Shown here piece by piece: positions 1-8,329 of a stretch of 36,636 nt of DNA. Both the position numbers and the translations under genes were made by a program. Location: positions 213,308 to 249,943 of the forward strand of contig NW_027192200.1 in assembly GCF_041956535.1 (NCBI RefSeq), given 5' to 3'. Each line of letters begins with the position of its first letter. Position 1 is the first letter of the stretch. The notes below the pieces were generated by a model. The model did no database searches and was not told the DNA's origin. It worked only from the letters and a program-made list of their open reading frames with translations. Source of the DNA: Calcarisporiella thermophila CBS 279.70. Taxonomy: Eukaryota; Calcarisporiellomycota.

Positions 1-1
1 T

Positions 2-442
2 CTCGATACCCGATGTAACGCCTCGAGAGACACAATTCGTCATACTTTCTTCTTATGTCCTGAACTCACACCGGTATGGCAATGGGCGGAGAGGTGCATT
101 GTCACCATCACAGGCCCCCAGAATACTCCGGTGCTAACTGCTCGCAACCTTATACTAGGAGACCTCACGGAATCCTCGAGAACAGCGAGACACGTAGCCC
201 AAATTACTTTTGACTCGGTGTTGTGGCAAATCCACCGAGATCGGATCTCCTTTCATTTCGAAAGCACCCGAGCCTCACCCGAAATAATCAACAACCGGGC
301 CAAACTAGATATTGAGGAAGTGATAGGAGCCGAACTAATGCGAGCACGAAAAAACCGGCAAATCGAACAGTTTCGAAGAAGGTGGTGCAAGCTGGGTGCG
401 GTTAGAGAAGGAGCGATCGGAGCGGCACTGATACTGGGATAA
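2..442 (+). mobile_element. 3' end of a non-LTR (LINE-type) retrotransposon reverse transcriptase, remnant
   Basis: An open frame runs from the window edge to the stop at 440-442. Its first part has a zinc-binding pattern like the one after the reverse transcriptase domain of LINE-type elements: an Arg-Cys, then Asp-Thr-Ile-Arg-His, then Phe-Phe-Leu-Cys-Pro, followed by Trp-x-Trp. The rest (VLWQIHRDR, then a basic ELMRARKNRQIEQFRRRW stretch) resembles the C-terminal tail of fungal LINE proteins. No start codon is needed because the 5' part lies outside the window. The first Cys of the usual C-x2-C pair is not seen, so this may be degraded or cut by the edge. Family assignment is from memory of the pattern, not a search. 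Confidence 0.55.
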
Positions 443-724
443 TGCAATAACCCCTACCTTATCCCCTTCCTATCCTCTGCTTCCATCTGTTTACTCCCCA
501 CCCCATTTTTCATGTTATCCTTTGATATCCACAGTTAGTTGAGTTTCACCACTCCCTTACCTATTTGAGCTGAAATTTGATATGACCAACATAACCTTTC
601 GATCTACGATATCACCCAAAACTTTAGCTTTGGCTTCCCTTTCACTTTATTGCTTATAATAATGTAACAATTGTATTTTAGAGTCTTCCTATACAATAAA
701 GACTCGGCATTGATCAAAAAAAAT
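443..724 (+). other. Probable 3' UTR and poly(A) end of the LINE remnant
   Basis: AT-rich non-coding DNA follows the retrotransposon stop codon. It holds an AATAAA at 695-700 and then a run of eight A at 716-723. This is the usual order for the 3' end of a retrotransposed RNA, so 716-724 is the likely downstream border. No target-site duplication can be tested, because the 5' end is outside the window. Confidence 0.4.
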
Positions 725-917
725 ATTGACCCATCTCGATTCTAAGCTCTCGACTGCGCAAAAATGAATTACTCTCGAGCCCTTCAACGTGGAATCAAAC
801 ATCATGTACGTGAAACCAATGTAATCGTTGTACTTATCGTAAGGGCGATCTTTTTAATAATCAAGACTCAGCTTCTGATCAAGTGGATAGCAGTCACAAA
901 CTAAGAGTAAGTGCTGG

Positions 918-992
918 TGGGGGAAGTGGGATTCGAACCCACGCCGTTCTCATCGGCATCCCAGGGATAGTCCACTACACTAACCCTCCCCC
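918..992 (-). pseudogene. tRNA-like gene with collapsed anticodon arm, probable tRNA pseudogene
   Basis: On the minus strand a 75-base unit has a 7-pair acceptor stem (GGGGGAG with TTCCCCC, last pair G-T), an A-box-like TAGTGTAGTGG, and a perfect T-arm with B-box GGTTCGAATCC. No normal anticodon stem-loop can be folded in the middle. ATCCC (968-964) and GGGAT (962-958) face each other across one base, and the next hairpin GCCG/CGGC touches the T-stem like a class II variable arm. This fits a Leu/Ser-type tRNA that lost its anticodon loop. CCA follows the discriminator A in the DNA at 917-915, and no T-run terminator follows. tRNA-derived is well supported; the loss model is inference. Confidence 0.5.
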
Positions 993-1077
993 CATCGGGT
1001 ATCGAGATGGGCCATTAATGTGACTACTTTTCTAATGATGAGATGAAATAGTGGCATCTTTATCCTTATAAAGCAAA

Positions 1078-1150
1078 GCCCGGTTAGCTCAATCGGTAGA
1101 GCGTGGGACTTTTAATCCCAAGGCTGTGGGTTCGACCCCCACATCGGGCG
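1078..1150 (+). tRNA. tRNA-Lys (anticodon UUU)
   Basis: A 73-base cloverleaf: acceptor stem GCCCGGT/ATCGGGC with discriminator G, D-arm TAGCTCAATCGGTAGAGC, anticodon stem TGGGA/TCCCA around loop CTTTTAA (anticodon TTT), and T-arm GTGGG/CCCAC with TTCGACC. A-box and B-box are intact. A run of six T follows at once, the expected RNA polymerase III terminator. There is no intron and no encoded CCA. It reads AAA/AAG lysine codons and closely resembles eukaryotic cytosolic tRNA-Lys. Confidence 0.96.
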
Positions 1151-1415
1151 ATATTTTTTCTCCTTAGCCTTCACGAAATTGGAAAAGAACACACTTCTTT
1201 GACCAATTTCACACCTTTTGATAATATGCTCTGCTCAAGATTAAAAGTTTTCATCACGATTAATAGGTTGGCTCTTGATAAGACCGGAATCTAACATGAC
1301 ACTCTCAAATTTGATAGATGTATATATAAGACCGGCTAAGTATCCATCTAGTTTCACAAGTGTATTTATCGAAAGGAGTCAAAGAATTATTAGGATTGGG
1401 ACATATTAATCAAGT

Positions 1416-1799
1416 TCATTCAATTATGGCCTCGGCTTCGATTTCGACCAAATAGTCTTCACCTATCAATTTTCGCACCTCAACCATCGTGGCCACTGGA
1501 TCCACCCCTCTGAACATATCTCCGTGGGCGCGACCAATCTCATCAGAATCCCTCGCTATATTGATAACATACATTCTGGTTCTGACCACGTGTGTTTTGG
1601 ATGCCCCCAATTGCTTCAACGCCATCTCGATAATCCGTAATGCAGAGGCGGCTTGGTCATAAGCAGAAGAGGGATCAGGACAATCGTTAAGATTGGCAAG
1701 TGTACCAGCAATATGCACGACATTGCCTACACGAACGCCACGGGAATAGCTATACTTTTTCTCCCATGGAGTGTTGGTTGAGTGTTTACTGCGCGACAT
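1416..1799 (-). CDS. RidA/YjgF (Rid) family protein
   Basis: A single-exon gene of 127 residues, the normal size for a one-domain Rid protein, which forms trimers. Family marks are the N-terminal half VGNVVHIAGTLA, the central VVRTRMYVINI strand, the GVDPVATMVEVRKL helix and the closing VEIEAEAI strand with its conserved Glu. In enamine/imine deaminases of the RidA type an Arg lies in the P-x-R-A segment. Here that segment reads PVATMVEV with no Arg, so it belongs with the Rid subgroups lacking the catalytic Arg, and deaminase activity should not be assumed. Older database names (endoribonuclease L-PSP) are not supported. No organelle signal is seen. It lies downstream of CPA1 on the same strand, with its own 588-base upstream gap. 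Confidence 0.9.
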   Translation of the reverse strand: MSRSKHSTNTPWEKKYSYSRGVRVGNVVHIAGTLANLNDCPDPSSAYDQAASALRIIEMALKQLGASKTHVVRTRMYVINIARDSDEIGRAHGDMFRGVDPVATMVEVRKLIGEDYLVEIEAEAIIE

Positions 1800-2387
1800 T
1801 GTTTCGAAATAGTGTGCAAATAACAGAGATGCAACAGGTCTTATTAACTTTTTTCACTTTACTTTGGTTAGCTGACTCAATATTGCACATGATAATGTAA
1901 TATTTCTATAACATTTTCTGGGATTTAATTTTTGGGGGGCATTATTGTGTCCATTCTGGCTAGCTTAAATAGATAAATCGTGCTGCCTCACTCTTTGCAA
2001 TATGATAATGTGTTTAGGAAAATCTAATGCTTTTAATAAAGTGGTGTTAAATGTTTTTTTCAAGTTATAGAAAAATAATCCTGTTAATCTCTACCTGATC
2101 GTCCATGACAAAAGGTTCATTATCGACGTAATTAGAATAATTTGTCCAATACGATAAGAAAAGAACTTAGAAGTGCATAATGCTCCGTAGACTTCATCTG
2201 CCGACGTTAGGAGATATTTCAATAAGTGTTGTTGGCAATTTTAACAGAAGAAAAAAGATATATACTTTATTCAATACTACTAAAACATGAAATACTAAGA
2301 AATTGTATGTTTCGAAATTTTATCATAGCAAATAAAGGCTAACGATGATTTTTTTTTTGGAAGAATGAAAGAAAAAATTATAAGAGA
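1800..2387. other. Intergenic region: RidA promoter and CPA1 3' flank
   Basis: AT-rich DNA between two minus-strand genes. A minus-strand AATAAA at 2271-2266, about 120 bases past the CPA1 stop, is a candidate poly(A) signal. Nothing else was recognised. Confidence 0.4.
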
Positions 2388-3722
2388 TCAGGCTACGGAG
2401 GCCGTAACCTTCACTCCGTTCTCAACAAACACCGGAATGCCAACCCTATGCGCCTTGTAGGCACGCACTTCATTCAGAAATTCCGTGAACAAGTACTCCG
2501 TATCCTGTGGACCACCTTTGGCCTCTGGGTGGAATTGAACGGATCTCACGGGGCGGGATGTGTGTCGGATTCCCTCGTTTGATCCGTCATTTGCGTTAAC
2601 AAAGTATTTTTCCCACCCAGCAGGCATCTGGTCGTCACGGAGCGCATACCCATGGTTTTGCGAAGTGATCACACACCTTCCGGTCGTGAGGTCAATGGCA
2701 GGCTGGTTATGCCCCCTATTGCCGAAACGAAGCTTGTACACATCCAAGCCTGCAGCCATGCCCAACAGAAGGTTGCCCATACATATCCCGAAAACAGGCC
2801 GATCGTAAAACTCAAGTGTTTGGCGCAGATGTTGCACCGTATCCACACACTTGGTTGGATCACCAGGGCCATTAGAGATAAAGACACCGTCATATTCATC
2901 CGCAATCTTGGAAACATCGTAGTTCCAAGGGAGAAGGGTGACGGCAGCGCCACGCCCAACTAGGCATCGGAGAATGTTCTGTTTGATGCCACAGTCGATG
3001 ACAGCGATGCGCACGTCACCCTTTGGATTGTATTCGACGGGTTCGCGTACGGACACTTCCGCAACAAGGTTGCGCTCATTCGGGTTAGGAAAAGTCTCGA
3101 TATTCTCGTTGATTGCCTTTTCGCCTACAGAGAGATGGGCTAGTGTAGACCCTTGCTCGCGCAGCAAATGGACAATAGCTCGCGTGTCAACGCCACTGAT
3201 TGCAGGAACACCATACCTCGCACACCATTCTCCTAGAGATTCAACAGCGGTCCAGTGCGAGTAATGAGTGGCATAGTCGTTCACGATAATGCCTTGTACT
3301 TGGATCTTTTCGGACTCGAAGTATCGCAAGAGTCCGAACTCGTCACGAGTGGATCCAGGTACTCCATAGTTCCCAATCAATGGCTGGGTGAACACGAGGA
3401 TCTGGCCGCGATAAGAGGGATCAGTCATAGACTCAGGATAGCCTACAAGCGACGTTGTAAAGACCGCCTCTCCAAAAGTTGAATTAGGAGCACCGAAAGA
3501 CTCGCCGTGAAAGATTTGCCCAGTCTTGAGTTTTAAACAGGCGGGCCCAGATTGGGGCTGAACGGTAGAAGCTGAAGGAGCAGAGGGCTTTTGGCTAATG
3601 GAGATAGGGGAGTCAGTCACAGTGGCAAGGCCTCGTGTGAGAGTGCTGAGTGGTTTTATGGCGGCAGAGCGCAGTGACCCGCGGCAGGCGAAGAGAGTTC
3701 GAGAAGCAATAGGGGATAGCAT
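2388..3722 (-). CDS. CPA1: Carbamoyl-phosphate synthase, arginine-specific, small (glutaminase) subunit, mitochondrial
   Basis: An intronless CDS of 444 residues. The first ~40 residues are rich in Arg, Ser, Ala and Leu without acids, a typical mitochondrial presequence, as in filamentous fungi where this enzyme is imported. Residues ~62-200 are the CPSase small-chain domain ([33 protein letters not shown]). Residues ~236-420 are the class I glutamine amidotransferase domain with nucleophile Cys314 in FGICMG and the His398/Glu400 pair in VQFHPE. It splits glutamine and passes ammonia to the large subunit (not in the window) for arginine synthesis. Next to the nucleophile it reads GNL where GHQ is common. 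The ATG has A at -3. An AAP-type uORF lies 81 bases upstream, implying translational repression by arginine. Confidence 0.97.
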   Translation of the reverse strand: MLSPIASRTLFACRGSLRSAAIKPLSTLTRGLATVTDSPISISQKPSAPSASTVQPQSGPACLKLKTGQIFHGESFGAPNSTFGEAVFTTSLVGYPESMTDPSYRGQILVFTQPLIGNYGVPGSTRDEFGLLRYFESEKIQVQGIIVNDYATHYSHWTAVESLGEWCARYGVPAISGVDTRAIVHLLREQGSTLAHLSVGEKAINENIETFPNPNERNLVAEVSVREPVEYNPKGDVRIAVIDCGIKQNILRCLVGRGAAVTLLPWNYDVSKIADEYDGVFISNGPGDPTKCVDTVQHLRQTLEFYDRPVFGICMGNLLLGMAAGLDVYKLRFGNRGHNQPAIDLTTGRCVITSQNHGYALRDDQMPAGWEKYFVNANDGSNEGIRHTSRPVRSVQFHPEAKGGPQDTEYLFTEFLNEVRAYKAHRVGIPVFVENGVKVTASVA

Positions 3723-3803
3723 TTTCCAGTGTTTGTGAGATAGTTAAAAATAATTAAAAGGTGAATTGTGTTGAATTAAAGCAGTAGTTTTCGGGTTCTA
3801 TGT

Positions 3804-3952
3804 TTAGAAGTTGCTTAGGGATTTCCAGACTAGGGGGGGGGGAAATTACGATGTTAATGCTTTTGTTATAACTATGGACATAAGGGGGGGGGGGGCTTAC
3901 TTTGGTCGGCAATATAGTCAGAGGCGTTCTTCTCTTGTGTATGACGGTACAT
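3804..3952 (-). CDS. Arginine attenuator peptide (AAP) uORF of CPA1, split by one intron
   Basis: In the CPA1 leader an ATG at 3952-3950 opens a frame of 17 codons plus one base (3952-3901). A 71-base intron follows (3900 GTAAG ... TAG 3830). Exon 2 (3829-3804) completes a 25-residue peptide ending in TAA. Spliced residues 10-24 read ASDYIADQIWKSLSN. They match the fungal AAP core (Neurospora arg-2, yeast CPA1) with Asp12, Tyr13, Asp16 and Trp19 in exact register with the Neurospora peptide. AAP stalls ribosomes at its stop codon when arginine is high and so lowers initiation at the main start codon. The uORF ATG has a poor context (C at -3), which allows the leaky scanning the mechanism needs. 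The reading was made by eye; the intron is inferred from consensus and from the peptide match. Confidence 0.88.
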
Positions 3953-5733
3953 GTGGATACTAGCCGAAGAAAAGGCTCGAGTGGAGTTTCTGGTTTTCAG
4001 TAATAGCAGGAGTTCTTCTCAAGTCAAATTCAGACCAAGAGAAAGAACGGTGCGGAAGCGATAATAAATAGGAAACAGAGGGTAAAGATAAGAAGTGAAG
4101 AGAAATTCGCCTCACCAGGTGGATTTTATATTGGGGAAAATGCCCCCGAGAAAAATTTGATAAGAAATTATTGCTCATCGCCATATAGAGCCAATGGGAA
4201 TCGAGCGCCCATTTTTATTTTCATTGGGTGCTCTCCACCTGCATGAATCAACAAGATTTTGAATCTCAAGTCATATTCTGTGGCCTTATCCCACCTATCC
4301 TGGTTCCCGTCACAATCCATTGGCCACATATGTTAGAGTAACTTTTCCCAACCCACTCATTCCGTACGGATGCCTGATAATTAGGGAATGCAGGTATGCC
4401 TTCCAGAGAATATGATATAGAGAGCCACTTATCATTCCACGGTTACCCAATACTCGTTAGAATCATGCATGGATTCATGGATAGGAAAATCATTGCGAAG
4501 CACTGGTGCATCTACAGAACAGCTTCAAGTCGTACTTGCAGCATATCATAGAGTATTGTATACAACCTAGGTGAATGTGAAAGACAAAACGTAAATGGAT
4601 GGTCCAGTACATTTCATGGGCCTAATTGGTATCTCCGGCGGGCTTTATTCTCGCTTGTTCCCATCTCAGAAGTTTGCGAAAATTCCTGTATCTAAATGAC
4701 ATGGCTTCTACACCAGTCAATTCATTCGCACTCAGAATAAAAACCGTCCCAAAAGGTGCTTTCAGCCAGTTTATGTGCGAAAATTGTATTTGTCAACTGG
4801 TAACCTAGCCTCAAGTAGTAATGACGCCGTTTCCTCGATTCGCCTCGATCATGCACTTTCTCGGAAGTAGGATGAATAGCCCTGATTCGTTATTTGAATT
4901 ACTACAAAGCTAGGAGGTATTGCATGCTTCAACTAAGATAACTATTAATATGTACCTGCTTGCCTAGTAGAAGAGAGAGAGAGTGGCGCTCAAATCTTGG
5001 ATCAACCTTTTACTTATTCTTCTGCTATATTATATGACGGCTAGCGGATTAACACATCAGGGCATATAAATATATCGATGGGGAAAAAAATAGTCTTTAT
5101 GGTTAATCGCAAGGCAACTAGATCGACAAAAAAATTCAATTAGCCCTGTTATCATGTAAACTCTAACAAATATTTAATCGTTCTATCGAAAATACAGGGA
5201 TTGATTCCTCTTGAACTGACTATATTTAGTTAGTCTATTTATTTATGTATTAGATTCAATCATATTCCCTGCAGTTTGCTTGTGATTATACACTCTAGAA
5301 TAGTTGCGCTAAGCCGCATAGATTAACTAAACTCTAATATTTTCACGACAATTATGAACCTCTTAGTAAGCGAGGCTTTTGAACCTTCAGTTCATATACT
5401 TATCCAACCTCGCATTATTATTGAGAAGCAATGCGGCTGTCCCCCCCAAGCAGAGTTATAAATATATTGAAGCCTATCGATGCATACGCCAACTTCCCTG
5501 CGCTCTCCCCTCCATCTAGACTTCTCCATCCACCAATGGGCGAAGAAGTCTCCACCCCACAGCCTTCTCTTGACTAAATTAATTTAGGTTCCTCTGAAAA
5601 AGCCTCCCGATTAGAAACAAAAGTAGACTGTGGCTTCGGGAGATGGCACTTGTGGAGCGCCTCATTTGTAAAATGATGGAGAGGGATAACTTATTCTCTC
5701 TAAGCAAAATCATCTCCTGATGCTGATATTATA
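3953..5733. other. Intergenic region between CPA1 (-) and kelch gene 1 (+)
   Basis: About 1.8 kb of mostly AT-rich DNA shared by two divergent promoters. Besides the CPA1 TATA candidate, a TATAAATATATT stretch near 5457 could serve the kelch gene. Short open frames here (for example 3960-4184 and 4626-4808) lack recognisable content. Confidence 0.5.
4124..4130 (-). promoter_or_regulatory. Candidate TATA element of CPA1
   Basis: TATAAAA on the minus strand, 172 bases upstream of the uORF ATG. Position and sequence suit a core promoter. No Gcn4-type TGACTCA was found close by. Consensus match only. Confidence 0.3.
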
Positions 5734-7514
5734 ATGTTCAATCGACATTTCCTTATATCAATAGTTATTTTTGTCCAACTCTCTTTTTCATCGGCGGCGG
5801 CTCCCGCTGCAAAAGTGTCTTTCGGGCATACCGTCATTGGAAACAAGTTGAGTGGCAAAAGTTTAGCAAAGGGTTGCAAGCTGACGTTTGTTCTATCTAA
5901 TTCTTTAGTCTCTACATCTATGGTGGCACTGTCATTCAAAATGGCCAGCCCGTTACATCAAAAGAGTACGCGGTTCTTGATCTTTCAACTTCATGGGATA
6001 CTTCCTCTCCATCTTGGGTACGAGTAGTCCAAGCGAATGGGCCCACTGCTGTCGCCGATAATCTGTTGATTCCGGCTAGTGATGGCTTCATCACTTTTGG
6101 CGGACGCCTCCAAAATGGGTCTCCAACCGACCCGAATACTGTATTCCAATTGCGCACATCTGATAATAGTTGGTCACAACCTGATTACCCCGGTCCAAGT
6201 AGAAGAGGACTATCAGCTTCCGTGACCGAAAAGAACGGGGTAAGCTGGGTCTTTGGGGGAAGAACAACTTTTGACCCGCCAGTGTGGCAGACTCTAGGCG
6301 ACATGTATCGATTTGACGGCTCAAAACTTGAGTGGAGACAAGTATATCCTGCTCACGGCAGCAGTTTGAATCCAACTGGGTTGGTTGGACATACTGGTAG
6401 GCAATCAGCCCTGCACAAAAGCGTTCTCTCTTCATTCCTGATACCCTTCAATTCTTTGTGAATATAGCTTCTCTAATTGGAAACAAGATGGTCATTCTTG
6501 GTGGACTACTAAGTTCGAGTTCAGTACTCATGAACCAACTCAGCGGCGCATGGATTTTCAACACGGAAACAAATGTATGGACAGCTCAACCCTTAGGAGG
6601 GAATGCTCCACCTCCTCGCTGGCTCCACTGTGCAGCTGTTAGTAAGTGTTCTCATCCGGAGTACAAATAGAAGGGCAGTTAAATAATTCTATTTCTCTTG
6701 TACACAGCTCTTGACGACCAAATATTCTTATTTGGAGGCGGTGATGGAGTTAACAATCTTTACGGAGATTTCTGGCTTCTAAATACAACGAGCTGGGTGT
6801 GGCGACAAATAACGCCTACCGGCGGCGTCACTCCGCCCACCGCTCGCTCCAGGCACGCTTGCGAGAGATCAGGTAGCTCAATCCTGATTTTATTCGGTAA
6901 GAATACTGAATTTTCGCTCGTGCAGGATATATCTTTTCACCTAACGACTCATGGCATTCTCCCCAGGTGCTTTGGATTCCAACGGGATCAATCTAGATAA
7001 CTCTTTGTATGTGTATGATCCACAGTCGAACCAATTCACCTCACGCTACACGCCCAATCAACTGGACACAAATTACCAGCCGTCAGGATCTAGCTCCCTT
7101 TCTATTGGGGCTATCGTTGGCATTGTTGTCGGTTGTGTTGTATTCGGTCTTGCTGTAATCTGCATTGCAGTATTCCTTATTAGACGGAAGCGTCGCCAAC
7201 AAAAGCGCGAGAGCGTCATATCTGCTATGAAGCCGCCAATTAAAAATAATAACGGGGTCTCGGCACCTGGTTACACTTCTTCAAATCCTTCTCCGCACGC
7301 AGTAAGACATGTTAGCCTCCCTGCCACTACCTCTCCTCCAATGGTTTATTATACAACTACAATGGACACAAGATTTTCTCTGCCTCCGTATTCCGTAGGT
7401 TCAAATCATCACATGGCTCCGATTGCGGCTTCCACTACAAGTTCAAGTGTGCAAGCGGCTGGGATAAAGCCTGATGAGATAGAGACAGAGGCCAAGCCCA
7501 ACGCATACGATTAG
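5734..7514 (+). CDS. Kelch-repeat type I membrane protein (tandem copy 1)
   Basis: Five exons: 5734-5846, 5909-6396, 6468-6641, 6708-6896 and 6967-7514, giving 503 residues. Introns are 62-71 bases, all GT...AG; the first donor is the weaker GTTGAG. The order is signal peptide (~1-22, hydrophobic, ending SSAAAPA), a kelch beta-propeller ectodomain with repeated GG motifs (LYIYGG, ITFGGR, WVFGGR, MVILGG, IFLFGGG) and W-x-W/LLNTTSW strands, one transmembrane helix at ~369-393 (IGAIVGIVVGCVVFGLAVIC), a basic stop-transfer RRKRRQQKR, and a Ser/Pro-rich cytoplasmic tail ending AYD. The ectodomain should face the cell exterior or the secretory lumen. Ligand and role are unknown. It pairs with the next gene as a tandem duplicate. 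Confidence 0.88.
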
Positions 7515-8329
7515 GGTTTTGATATTTTTAAATATAAACCGATTATATGTTGGGTCTTGCTTTCTATTGCTTGTCTCTGATTTTTTGATTTATTTTTGTA
7601 TTATAATTTCCATTTTTTCTGCAGCTTATTCTTCTGTATACCATTTATTCGTCAATCCAACATAACCTTTACTTTGACTTTATTCATGATCGAATAGTGT
7701 TGTTGAATTTCGTAATAGTATTCAATTTCTTCGGCGTTGGTATATAGGGCAGAGGTGATATATGAAATTAGGAGGGGATATTATATCTTTAAGTTTGGGC
7801 TTGGCATCTTTAATGGACGACAAGATCAGATGATTACTCAAGGCTCAGCGCGTTTCAAGGTGATAGAGCGAATATAGCCTTAATATCATCGCGTGTCATT
7901 GATTAGGCAATCGAGGCAATTAGGCCCATCGGGTTCGTAATCCCTTCAGCCGTTTCTCAAAAAAATCTCATTTGATCTACCGGTGGCGGTTTTATCCAAA
8001 ACAATATTTAAACAAGTCCATTTTTAGATGAGGAGGGGGCTTAAACTTTGTCGCAGTTTTGGGAGTTTTCTCTGGGGCTGGGTGGCAAAATTGTTCGCAA
8101 AATAATATTGGCAGTTGAAATATGTGGCGGGCAGGAAAGCCATTATTTTTATGAAATAAAACGCTACTTATTATTTTCTTGTTTCATAGCGCACTTTCGA
8201 TAATTTCTATATTTTTCTCTCCGGTCACTTCTATTGTCAGACAGTGCTCAATTGATAATCTTAAAATTTCAGTTTGATTTGCTACTGATTGCCTTTTGAT
8301 TGCCTGTGCAAAAAGGTGATGTAAAAAAA
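7515..8329. other. Intergenic region between the two kelch genes
   Basis: 815 bases holding the 3' flank of the first kelch gene (T-rich) and the promoter of the second. No further gene, repeat or clear element was recognised. Confidence 0.4.

Noticed and set aside
918-992. Selenocysteine tRNA or a plain tRNA-Leu(GAG) reading of the minus-strand tRNA-like unit
   Set aside because: No UCA anticodon is present. The GAG hairpin leaves no variable loop and makes the D-arm to anticodon spacing impossible.
1416-1799. Endoribonuclease activity suggested by the old L-PSP name
   Set aside because: Sequence supports only Rid family membership; no nuclease motif is visible.
3960-4184. 74-codon open frame upstream of CPA1 on the minus strand
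   Set aside because: No recognisable motif; it lies in the promoter and ends just before the AAP uORF. The uORF is explained better by its own spliced frame.
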